Positions 55,491-63,832 of a DNA stretch of 64,000 bases are shown piece after piece. The DNA is taken from contig NZ_FOYF01000001.1 of NCBI RefSeq assembly GCF_900115925.1, positions 372,001 to 436,000 of the forward strand, given 5' to 3'. The position numbers and the translations under genes are program-made. Positions within the stretch are counted from its first letter, which is position 1. Each line of letters opens with the position of its first letter. Below the pieces are notes generated by a model that saw only the letters and a program-made list of their open reading frames with translations, was not told the origin of the DNA and made no database searches. Source of the stretch: Bacillus sp. cl95 (GTDB lineage Bacteria; Bacillota; Bacilli; Bacillales; Cytobacillaceae).

Positions 55491-56422
55491 ACTAATTCCA
55501 CCCCCTTCGTAATTTCCATGAACACGTCTTCAAGATTCGTTTCCACATCAGAGAAGCTGATAATGGCAATATCTTGTGAAATGGCTCGTTTCAACATCAT
55601 GAATTGTTCCTCATTGTTCCCTTTGTAGAGGAATTGCAAGGATACCCCATCTTCACGCCGTTGTAATTTAGAGATGTTGTAATCATCCTCAAAAAATTTA
55701 ATAGCCTTCTCGATTTCTTTGTAAATCTTAGCGACTATCATTCTTTCTCCTTGAAGCTTTTGTTGAATCTCAGATACGGATCCTTCTGCTACGAGTTTTC
55801 CTTGATCGATAATCCCAATGACATCACACATTTCAGCTAACTCAGGAAGAATATGAGATGATATCATGATGGTCTTACCCATATTTTTTAATTCTTTTAA
55901 TATCTCTCTCATTTCAACTCGAGCACGTGGATCCAAACCTGATGCAGGCTCATCAAGGATAAGCACTTCTGGGTCATGAATAAGCGAACGGGCAAGACAA
56001 AGTCTTTGTTTCATTCCTCTCGAAAGGACATCGACATACGAATCTCGCTTGTGAGAAAGATTCACGAGTTCGAGCAATTCAGGTATTAACTTGGCTCGTT
56101 CTGAAGCAGGAATTCCGTAACTTGCTCCATAAAAGTCCAAATATTCAACTGCCTTTAATTGATCGTAAACTCCAAAAAAGTCCGGCATATATCCAATTTG
56201 TCTTCTAACTGCTTTAGGATCTTTCGAGATATTAAATCCATTAATATAAGCCGTTCCAGAACTAGGCGCCAGCAACGTTGCCAAAATGGAAAAAGTGGTC
56301 GATTTTCCTGCTCCATTTTGTCCAACAAAACCAAAGACTGTACCCTTTTCGATATTTAGGTTTAGTCCTTCGAGGGCTGTAAATTTACCGTATCTTTTTG
56401 ATAAGTCGATGATTTCTATCAT
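55487..56422 (-). CDS. ABC transporter ATP-binding protein
   Basis: This 311-residue ATPase has Walker A GQNGAGKS (34-41), the signature LSRGMKQRL, Walker B VLILDEPASGLDP and an H-loop SSHILPE. A C-terminal extension of about 90 residues follows. It resembles the CcmA/GldA group, whose permeases are ABC-2 type. It overlaps the upstream gene by four bases (ATGA) and the permease gene by four bases, so the three genes are translated in series. Confidence 0.95.
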   Translation of the reverse strand: MIEIIDLSKRYGKFTALEGLNLNIEKGTVFGFVGQNGAGKSTTFSILATLLAPSSGTAYINGFNISKDPKAVRRQIGYMPDFFGVYDQLKAVEYLDFYGASYGIPASERAKLIPELLELVNLSHKRDSYVDVLSRGMKQRLCLARSLIHDPEVLILDEPASGLDPRARVEMREILKELKNMGKTIMISSHILPELAEMCDVIGIIDQGKLVAEGSVSEIQQKLQGERMIVAKIYKEIEKAIKFFEDDYNISKLQRREDGVSLQFLYKGNNEEQFMMLKRAISQDIAIISFSDVETNLEDVFMEITKGVELV

Positions 56423-58800
56423 GGTTTAACCTCCCCTTTTACCGTAATCGCAGGAAGGTATACGTGAGGATCTCCCTTTGCGGCTTTCAGCAATTTGATT
56501 TTTATTTCTCCTTCTTTGGAGACATACTTACCTAAATCTTCACCTGTAAATTGATAAGATTTCTTTGTTTCATCCAATGGAGTGTATGTTGAAGTACTGT
56601 AATCAAAAAGCGAGTAAGTAATATACTTCCCCTTGATAGAGATGGCAACTTCTGATAGTTTCACCTTATCATTCATAAATAAAGCTGGTACATGAGCAAT
56701 CCACTCGTATTCTCCATCATCTATCATGGCTTCGTTTTTAGCCAAATTCATTTCTTCCATGATGCCACCCGTCAAAACTTCAAGCTGCATTTTCAAGACA
56801 TCATTCTTCAAGATAAACGGTCCTTTTAGGTTTTCTTTGACCGTAACTGGCTGAAAAATCAAGAAAACGTTATTTTCCGACTTTTTTCTCTCTTTCAAGT
56901 TGATTTTTAAAACAGAGTCCTTTGTATAGCCATAAATGACAGGTATATTCTCAGAATGTTGATTGTTTGCCAGCAACTCTGAAACTCTGTTTTCAAGTCT
57001 TTCTTTTTTCATTTTCATCAGATCTTGTTGCGGAGATCCATAGTAATTATGATTAAGATAACCATCTGGTGAAGTTAGATAATCCATTCCAAGTGCTTTA
57101 TCTACCTTTATCGTTTCACCTTTCTTAAGAGAACCAAGCTTCACTTTTTTGCTACCAGACCAAATATAAATTTCTTCAAAATCATACGGAAATTCATTCT
57201 TAATGCTTCCTGTCAGTTTTTTGTTTTCAAATTTCAAATCTGAAACAAATTCTCCGGCATCCGTTTTTGCTGCAGGACCAAATTGAGTTCTTGTCGACCA
57301 GTACTCCACACCTGGAAAAGTTACCATTTGACCATTCCTGTCTTCTTCTAGCACTGCATAATGTTGAGCTTCCATACTCGGTTGCATGGAGCCCGGTACA
57401 CCATTAAATGCTCCATCACTAAAGGACATTTGATAATTCCCACCAGTATTGGAAAGAAGTGAAACGGCTTGAATTCCTTCAAGCTGTCCTCCTTCCGCCC
57501 TGAATACACCCATTTGGTTAATTTTCGCAGATGCGAGTCTGTCTCTTGCTCCAACACTAAATATTAATGTTGATGAGAAAAAGGCAATAACCGGGATTAC
57601 CCACCAGGCATGTTCCCTCTTATCCCATTTTTTCAATACGAAATAAAGAATTGGAACCAGGATTAATAAATATATGATTAAGAATAATGCCAACTGTCCA
57701 AGGGAAAATTGTACAGACTTAAAGTACTCATTGGATTCTGCAAATTCGTAATATAAATTTTCAAAAGGATTTGGTGAACCATTAAACTGATTCATCTTCT
57801 TAGGATTATTGTCTAGCAAAGTAGCTTGAAACCAATCGCCATAACCTTTCCAAGCAGAGATCGGTTCGTCACCTAACGAAAAAGCCGTTTGCAAGATTTG
57901 TCCGGATCCAAATTCTTTTTGGACTACTACAGGCAAAGCATTTAATTTCCCTACAACTTTAGCATTTTTTACTAATGGTCCTGTAAACACAGGGACATTT
58001 TCAAAATCAGTTTTAACTTCGGGATTTGTCTTAAAGTATGCGGAGTTAAGGACCCCCTCACTTTTCATTTCCATCGGCAATACTTCATATAGGATTCCGT
58101 ATGATTGAGAAGCATCAGGTGCAGCTCCTGCAATAAGAGTACCGCCTCTCACGATCCACTCTTTTATGGCTTCCTGTTGCTTATTGCTGAGTGTGGAAAC
58201 GGAGAATTCATCCATTACGATATAATCAAGCATATCAAGCCCTGCTGCATTCTCAGGAACATCCGTTTCAGTCATTGTCAACACTTCAAATTGATTTCCC
58301 ACAGATAGTGCTTTTAATTCCTTTAGTCTGTCAGGGTCCTCACTCAGAACGGCCACCGTATTTTTCATCATATCAATGAACTTAGGTTTAAGATTTTTTG
58401 GCCCCTTATAATCTACTTCCTCATCGTCTTGCCAATCTCCCTCATACAAATGAATGGATTGGAAATTTTGATTGTTATAAGGTTGATCTTCTGAATAACC
58501 TGGGATAGATACGCTGTATGTCTTTTTATCTCCTTTTGGCAACTCAATACGTACTGCCTTGCTCCCACTTGAGTTATAGGAAGGATAAAAATTAATCAAC
58601 AAGTCACCTGAAAAGTCTTCTCCACTATTTTCGACTGTAATGGATAGCGGAAAACCTTGACCGCTCATAATCTTGCTGTCGATTCCTGTCTCAATGGACA
58701 TCTTTATTCCACTCGATTTAGCTGCGGTTACTGGTTGAGCAATGAGTGAGATGAAAAGCAAGATGAAAAATAAGGCATACACATGTTTCTTTATCAACAA
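56419..58800 (-). CDS. Exported two-helix membrane protein with amidotransferase-like domain (ABC auxiliary-like)
   Basis: This 793-residue protein has a signal sequence (1-27, ending TAA), a beta-sandwich domain (about 30-135), an amidotransferase-like fold (about 147-310, no obvious catalytic Cys), and two closely spaced membrane helices (370-389, 400-416). A large C-terminal extracytoplasmic region follows. The layout recalls GldG-type auxiliary proteins of ABC exporters. The start is one of two TTG codons (58800 or 58797) after AGGGGGG. It is the first gene of the eight-gene operon. I do not recognise a named family. Confidence 0.8.
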   Translation of the reverse strand: MLIKKHVYALFFILLFISLIAQPVTAAKSSGIKMSIETGIDSKIMSGQGFPLSITVENSGEDFSGDLLINFYPSYNSSGSKAVRIELPKGDKKTYSVSIPGYSEDQPYNNQNFQSIHLYEGDWQDDEEVDYKGPKNLKPKFIDMMKNTVAVLSEDPDRLKELKALSVGNQFEVLTMTETDVPENAAGLDMLDYIVMDEFSVSTLSNKQQEAIKEWIVRGGTLIAGAAPDASQSYGILYEVLPMEMKSEGVLNSAYFKTNPEVKTDFENVPVFTGPLVKNAKVVGKLNALPVVVQKEFGSGQILQTAFSLGDEPISAWKGYGDWFQATLLDNNPKKMNQFNGSPNPFENLYYEFAESNEYFKSVQFSLGQLALFLIIYLLILVPILYFVLKKWDKREHAWWVIPVIAFFSSTLIFSVGARDRLASAKINQMGVFRAEGGQLEGIQAVSLLSNTGGNYQMSFSDGAFNGVPGSMQPSMEAQHYAVLEEDRNGQMVTFPGVEYWSTRTQFGPAAKTDAGEFVSDLKFENKKLTGSIKNEFPYDFEEIYIWSGSKKVKLGSLKKGETIKVDKALGMDYLTSPDGYLNHNYYGSPQQDLMKMKKERLENRVSELLANNQHSENIPVIYGYTKDSVLKINLKERKKSENNVFLIFQPVTVKENLKGPFILKNDVLKMQLEVLTGGIMEEMNLAKNEAMIDDGEYEWIAHVPALFMNDKVKLSEVAISIKGKYITYSLFDYSTSTYTPLDETKKSYQFTGEDLGKYVSKEGEIKIKLLKAAKGDPHVYLPAITVKGEVKP

Positions 58801-58831
58801 AATTCCCCCCTAATGATCTCTCTATATGTAA

Positions 58832-58860
58832 TAGACGAGCAGAACAATAGAATCACTTCA
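58832..58860 (-). promoter_or_regulatory. Candidate ECF-sigma promoter of the VWA operon
   Basis: In minus-strand sense TGAAGT (58855-58860), a 17-base spacer, then CGTCTA (58832-58837). The -10 fits the CGTC type of the Bacillus SigM/SigX/SigW group; the -35 matches four of six positions of TGAAAC. The start point would be about 28 bases before the TTG start. I found no equally good SigA promoter in this spacer. Confidence 0.35.
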
Positions 58861-58914
58861 CTTATTTCAAAAAAATATCAAAAATATGTGTAAGTTGTTT
58901 CCATTTTTGTTTAT

Positions 58915-58932
58915 AAGTGTATTTTTACACTT
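58915..58932. promoter_or_regulatory. Perfect 18-bp palindrome AAGTGTA-4-TACACTT, operator-like
   Basis: Perfect 7-bp arms AAGTGTA and TACACTT around TTTT (58915-58921 and 58926-58932). It lies about 115-130 bases before the 793-residue gene and about 80 bases upstream of the candidate promoter start. It has the size of a dimeric regulator site. I do not recognise the regulator. Confidence 0.5.
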
Positions 58933-58971
58933 TCGTTTATGTTTTGCAACAACATTTTATTGAAAGAACAA

Positions 58972-59114
58972 AAGGCGCAAGCGCCCTGTTTAGCCCCGAC
59001 ACGCATAAGACGAATCACGCAGGAAATCCCGATTTCTGAAGTGATTTGGCTTATGACCGAGGTTGTTTCGGATTTTGGAAACAACCCCGAGGGGCTGGGC
59101 GCTGGAGCTGGATT
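58972..59114. repeat. Bacillaceae dispersed palindromic repeat
   Basis: The stretch starts AAGGCGCAAGCGCCCTGTTTAG and ends CGAGGGGCTGGGCGCTGGAGC. It has an inner segment CAGGAAATCCCGATTTCTG and an inner hairpin GGTTGTTTC...GAAACAACC. The outer arms pair (GGCGC.../...GGCGCTGGAGC with CCCCGA/GAGGGGC inside). From memory this is a frequent intergenic repeat of Bacillaceae, much better preserved than the remnant at 1234-1330 and of another type. It is GC-rich compared with its surroundings. Confidence 0.8.
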
Positions 59115-59171
59115 ATTAGAAAAACGTAGAAAGTTATCCATATTAATTTATTTTAAAATTTCCTAAACCAC

Positions 59172-59206
59172 AAAAAAAACAGCAACGAATATCTCGCTAC
59201 TGTTTT
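59172..59206 (-). terminator. Terminator after ftsY
   Basis: In mRNA sense AACAGTAGCGA, loop GATAT, TCGTTGCTGTT followed by TTTTTT. The stem is 11 bp with two G-U pairs and starts about six bases after the ftsY stop. It should end the rnc-smc-ftsY transcript before the VWA operon. Confidence 0.9.
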
Positions 59207-59211
59207 CAATG

Positions 59212-60198
59212 TTATTCTTCTCGGTCAATTTGCTCGGCAAATAATCCATACACATATTTTTCTGCATCGAATTCTTGAAGATCGTCCATTTTTTCTCCAA
59301 GTCCGACTAGTTTCACAGGGATTTTTAATTCATTTCTGATAGCAAGGACAATTCCGCCCTTTGCAGTCCCATCGAGTTTAGAAAGTACAATCCCGCTAAC
59401 ATCTGTCGCTTCCTTGAATGTCTTAGCCTGAATCAAGGCATTCTGTCCTGTCGTTGCATCCAGCACAAGTAATACTTCATGTGGTGCTCCTGGAACTTCA
59501 CGTTCTATCACACGCTTGACCTTTTCAAGTTCTTTCATTAAATTCACTTTATTTTGCAATCGGCCTGCTGTGTCGCAAATCAAGATGTCAGCTTTTCTCG
59601 CTTTTGCTGCTTTTACCGCGTCATACATGACAGCTGCTGGGTCTGAGCCTTCCGCTTGCTTGATTACATCAACGCCTGCGCGATCTCCCCAAACTTCCAA
59701 TTGCTCGATTGCACCTGCACGGAAAGTATCTCCTGCAGCCAATACAACCGTTTTGCCTTCACTTTTGAATTTATGTGCAAGTTTTCCGATTGTTGTCGTC
59801 TTCCCAACACCATTCACACCAACAAAGAGGATAACAGTTAGACCTTCATCCTGAATATTGATTGCTGGAGAGAAGTCTTCTTTACCTCTGTAAATATCAA
59901 TAAGTTTTTCAGAAATAACACTTTGAACTTCTTGTGGATCTTGAATGTTACGGAGCTTCACTTCTTTTTTCAATTCATCGATCAGTTCCATCACCGTATC
60001 AAAGCCGACATCGGCACCAATTAATATTTCTTCTAATTCCTCAAAAAACTCTTCGTCGACTTTTCGGTAGCGCGACACTAGTTCATTCACTTTTCCAGAA
60101 AAGTTCTCACGTGTTTTCGTTAAGCCTTCTTTAAATTTTTCAGTAACACTATCGGTTTGTTTCGTAATCTTTTCTTTTAATTTCTTAAAAAAACTCAT
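59212..60198 (-). CDS. ftsY: SRP receptor FtsY
   Basis: FtsY is 328 residues with a short charged A region, an N domain, and a G domain with GVNGVGKT (127-134), DTAGRLQ and SKLDGTAKGG. It is the membrane receptor for Ffh-bound ribosomes. It follows smc by 15 bases, as in B. subtilis. Downstream it ends in a terminator instead of running into ylxM-ffh, because the eight-gene operon lies between. Confidence 0.98.
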   Translation of the reverse strand: MSFFKKLKEKITKQTDSVTEKFKEGLTKTRENFSGKVNELVSRYRKVDEEFFEELEEILIGADVGFDTVMELIDELKKEVKLRNIQDPQEVQSVISEKLIDIYRGKEDFSPAINIQDEGLTVILFVGVNGVGKTTTIGKLAHKFKSEGKTVVLAAGDTFRAGAIEQLEVWGDRAGVDVIKQAEGSDPAAVMYDAVKAAKARKADILICDTAGRLQNKVNLMKELEKVKRVIEREVPGAPHEVLLVLDATTGQNALIQAKTFKEATDVSGIVLSKLDGTAKGGIVLAIRNELKIPVKLVGLGEKMDDLQEFDAEKYVYGLFAEQIDREE

Positions 60199-60213
60199 GC
60201 TATCGCTCCTCAG

Positions 60214-63200
60214 TTATGATTGAACAAGTTCCTTCGAATTCTCCAGGCGTACGGAAACGAGTTTTGACACACCGGATTCTTGCATCGTAACTCCGTATAA
60301 AACATCTGCTTCTTCCATAGTCCCTTTTCGGTGTGTAATAACAATGAATTGCGTTTCCTTGCTGTACTTTTTCAAGTATTGGCTATATCGCTGCACATTT
60401 GCTTCATCCAGTGCTGCCTCTACTTCATCAAGAATACAGAATGGAACAGGACGAACTTTCAAGATAGAGAATAGGAGGGCAATAGCTGTTAGTGCTCTTT
60501 CTCCTCCTGATAATAACGCCAAGTTCTGCAACTTCTTTCCAGGTGGCTGTGCAACAATTTCTACACCTGTATTCAGCATATCTTCAGGATTCGTCAATTT
60601 AAGGTCTGCGCGCCCACCACCGAACAATGCTTGAAAGACCGGTTCAAAATGAGATTTAATCGCCTTAAAAGTCTCCTCGAATCTTCTTTTCATTTCTATG
60701 TCCATTTCATCAATGACCTGGAATAAAGTATCTTTTGCTTCCTGCAAATCAGTCTTTTGTTCAATTAAAAACTCGTAACGGTCTGAAACTCTATCATATT
60801 CTTCTATCGCTCCAAGATTCACATTCCCAAGTTCTTCGATCGCCCGTTTAATCAATCTAACTTTTTTGCGTGCTTCTTCAGCTGGAATCATCAGAGGATA
60901 TTTTTCTTTCGCTCCCTCGAATGAAAGCAAGTACTCTTCTCTAAGATGGTTCAAGCGATTTTCCAATTCAACATCCAGACGATTGATTTTCACTTCTTCA
61001 TCCTTCAGAACTTCTACCAAGCCTTTATGCTGACGTCTTAACTCTTTGGTGTCTAACTCGGCATCTTCTAATTTCGCATGAAGTTGAAGTCTTTCTTCTC
61101 GTCTCGAGGAAATGAGTTTTAAAGTATCTGCCTTATCTTGTTGTTTTTGAAGTGCGGCACTTTCTAGCTGTTCTTCCCCAGAAGAACTATCCGACATTTC
61201 TGATGAAAGAAGATAAAGATCGTCTTTATATAAGGTCAATTTATCAGAACTCTCTTTAAGATCCGCAATAATCGTTCTGAATTTTTCTTCTGCATTTAAG
61301 AATTGTTCATTCTTGGATGCAAATTCCACTTTCAATTCCCCGATTTCAGATAGAATAACTTCCTTTGAAGTAGAATTATTATTCTTTTGTTCCGTAAGAA
61401 CTGAAATTTGTTCATCCATAGAGGAAATCTTATCAGCAATTTGGTCTAATAATTTTACAAGTTCAAGTTTTCTATTTGCAAACTTTTTTTGTTCGTCACT
61501 AAACTGATCTTTTTCTAGATCATAAATAGCGAGTCGTTCGTTAATATTCTTTTCCTCTAGCTCTGCCGCACGTAGTTCACCTTTTAAAGCTTGTTCATTT
61601 AAGCGGAGTTCTTCTCCGTTCTTACGCATCGTTTCAAGTTCAACCTCTTGCTTCTGAATGTCTTCCTTGAGCTGCTTAACAAACATTTCGAGTTGGACAG
61701 TCTTCTCCTCCATTTGAATGAGCTTTGCTTTAATATCATCCAATTCACTTTTACGGGTTAAAAGTGAGGAAGTTTTTTGCTTTAGAGCTCCTCCGGTCAT
61801 GGAACCGCCCGGATTTACAACATCCCCATCAAGCGTTACAAAACGGCTACGATATTGAAGAAGCTTAGCCAATTCGTTAGCACCTTTTAGATCCTTGGTG
61901 ATGATGACATTTCCGAGAAGGCTGTGAACAATTTCAGAATACTTGTTATCAAAGTTTACAAGGGATGCTGCACTGCCAACGAAGGCTGGGTGCCCTTGGA
62001 TCATACTCATTTGAGAGGATGATAACGCCTTTCCCTTAATGACACTTAACGGAAGGAAAGTTGCACGCCCATAACCATTTTGTTTTAAATATTGGATCGC
62101 CGTTCTCCCATGCTGTTCTGACTCCACGACTACGTGCTGCAAAGCACCTCCAAGCGCTGTTTCAACGGCTACTTCATATTCTTTTGGCACATTGATAAGT
62201 TCTGCAACTGCCCCTTCGATCCCCTGTAACTTACCATCTCTTGCCTTAAGTACTTCTTTTACACCTTGGAAAAAACCTGAATAATCCTCTTCCATTTCTT
62301 CGAGCATTTCTTTTCGGGACTTTGACTGTTGTAAGAACTGGTATGCTTGGTATAGTGTTTTTTCTTGCTTTTGATAACTATTCTTTAAGTTTTCAAGCGC
62401 TCTTTGATTCTCGCGGAATGTGTGTACTTGCTTATCGATTTCAGCTTGAATCTTTAAAATCCTAGCTTCAACATCTGCTTTCTTTTCAGAAGAGCGTTGT
62501 CGATCGTCAATATACCTTACATTTTCTTCATCGAGTCTTGAAGATTTTCTCGACTGCTGTTCCATTTGTTGCTCAATGAACTTAAGCTCATTCTTCGCTC
62601 CGGCTTGTTCATTTAAAACATCAATGTATTCGCTTTTTAAAGTCTCGATTTTCTCCTCAATGTTCTCAGAGAATAAAAGCAATTTACTTTGTTTTTCTTT
62701 AAGGCTAGCTTGTAGTTGTTTGGCTTGGTCACGAAGGACAGTCACTGCTTCCTCTTGCTCGAGTTGCATTTTTTGCAATCTCTCCGTTTTAACAGTGAGT
62801 TCTTCGATATTTTGTTCTAACTGCGCTTTATTTTGTGAAGCATTTTTCTTTCTTTCCTTCAGTACTTCTTTTCTGCCTTCAAGCTTTTCAAGCTCTTCAC
62901 TAGCATAAAGGAGCACATTTTGAAGCTCACTGATGGACTCATCTAAGGCAGCCAAATGATCTCGAGCTTCCTCGATATTGGCTTCCTTCTTTTGTAAATG
63001 GGCGGACAATGCCAACTCATCATTTTGATGTTTTTCAAGTTGGGCAGATAGCTGCTCCCACTTTCCGTGAAGTTCTTCAATCTCGAAAACCGTCAAAGCG
63101 ACTTCGATTTTTTCAAGCTCTTCTTTCTTCTCTAAGAAATCCTTAGCGATAGAAGCTTGAATCTGCAAAGGTTCCACTTGTCCTTCAAGTTCATGCAGGA

Positions 63201-63780
63201 TATCACTTACACGGTTAAGGTTATCTTGTGCTTCCGTTAATTTCACTTCAGCTTTTTTCTTCCTATTTTTGTACTTCAACACTCCAGCAGCTTCTTCAAA
63301 AATCGTACGACGTTCTTCCGCCTTACTATTTAGGATTTCTTCGACTTTCCCTTGGCTAATTATGCTAAAAGCTTCTCGTCCCAATCCAGAATCCATGAAT
63401 AAATCTATGATGTCCTTAAGTCTGCATGGTTGTTTATTTATCAGAAATTCACTATCTCCTGAGCGGAAAACACGTCTAGTGACACTTACCTCATTGTAAT
63501 CAATTGCAAGTCCCTGATCCTCATTATCGAGTGTCAAAGTTACTTCAGCAAAATTTTGGGCACGTCTCGAGTCACTTCCTGCAAATATGATGTCTTCCAT
63601 CTTGGAACCACGCAATGATTTGGCTGATTGCTCCCCTAATACCCAGCGAATCGCATCAATGACGTTACTCTTCCCGCTCCCATTCGGTCCGACAACTGCC
63701 GTTACCCCCTGAACAAAATCGATACCAATCCGCTCAGCAAAGGATTTAAAGCCAACGACATCCAACCGTTTTAAATACAT
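60214..63780 (-). CDS. smc: Chromosome condensation protein SMC
   Basis: SMC is 1188 residues (1186 in B. subtilis). It has a Walker A GPNGSGKS (31-38), a first coiled coil, a hinge (about 500-665, with GGALQHVVVE and GG-rich VNPGGSMTGG), a second coiled coil, and the C-terminal head with signature LSGGERALTA and Walker B FCILDEVEAALD. With ScpA and ScpB it forms the condensin that organises the chromosome. AGGAGG lies eight bases before the ATG. It follows rnc. Confidence 0.99.
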   Translation of the reverse strand: MYLKRLDVVGFKSFAERIGIDFVQGVTAVVGPNGSGKSNVIDAIRWVLGEQSAKSLRGSKMEDIIFAGSDSRRAQNFAEVTLTLDNEDQGLAIDYNEVSVTRRVFRSGDSEFLINKQPCRLKDIIDLFMDSGLGREAFSIISQGKVEEILNSKAEERRTIFEEAAGVLKYKNRKKKAEVKLTEAQDNLNRVSDILHELEGQVEPLQIQASIAKDFLEKKEELEKIEVALTVFEIEELHGKWEQLSAQLEKHQNDELALSAHLQKKEANIEEARDHLAALDESISELQNVLLYASEELEKLEGRKEVLKERKKNASQNKAQLEQNIEELTVKTERLQKMQLEQEEAVTVLRDQAKQLQASLKEKQSKLLLFSENIEEKIETLKSEYIDVLNEQAGAKNELKFIEQQMEQQSRKSSRLDEENVRYIDDRQRSSEKKADVEARILKIQAEIDKQVHTFRENQRALENLKNSYQKQEKTLYQAYQFLQQSKSRKEMLEEMEEDYSGFFQGVKEVLKARDGKLQGIEGAVAELINVPKEYEVAVETALGGALQHVVVESEQHGRTAIQYLKQNGYGRATFLPLSVIKGKALSSSQMSMIQGHPAFVGSAASLVNFDNKYSEIVHSLLGNVIITKDLKGANELAKLLQYRSRFVTLDGDVVNPGGSMTGGALKQKTSSLLTRKSELDDIKAKLIQMEEKTVQLEMFVKQLKEDIQKQEVELETMRKNGEELRLNEQALKGELRAAELEEKNINERLAIYDLEKDQFSDEQKKFANRKLELVKLLDQIADKISSMDEQISVLTEQKNNNSTSKEVILSEIGELKVEFASKNEQFLNAEEKFRTIIADLKESSDKLTLYKDDLYLLSSEMSDSSSGEEQLESAALQKQQDKADTLKLISSRREERLQLHAKLEDAELDTKELRRQHKGLVEVLKDEEVKINRLDVELENRLNHLREEYLLSFEGAKEKYPLMIPAEEARKKVRLIKRAIEELGNVNLGAIEEYDRVSDRYEFLIEQKTDLQEAKDTLFQVIDEMDIEMKRRFEETFKAIKSHFEPVFQALFGGGRADLKLTNPEDMLNTGVEIVAQPPGKKLQNLALLSGGERALTAIALLFSILKVRPVPFCILDEVEAALDEANVQRYSQYLKKYSKETQFIVITHRKGTMEEADVLYGVTMQESGVSKLVSVRLENSKELVQS

Positions 63781-63832
63781 TGTAATTTCCTCCTAGCTGC
63801 CTGGTGAAATGATGAATGATGCCAGATTGGTT

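Larger units (their letters stand above)
58801..59211. other. Intergenic region between ftsY and the VWA operon
   Basis: These 411 bases hold no gene. From the operon side they contain the GGGGGG ribosome binding site, a candidate ECF promoter and the 18-bp palindrome. A Bacillaceae dispersed repeat (58972-59114), about 60 AT-rich bases and the ftsY terminator follow. The short open frames across the repeat on both strands have no coding character. Confidence 0.75.

Noticed and set aside
58911-59166. Two short opposite-strand open frames over the dispersed repeat
   Set aside because: They lie across a palindromic repeat, have no convincing ribosome binding site and no protein-like composition.
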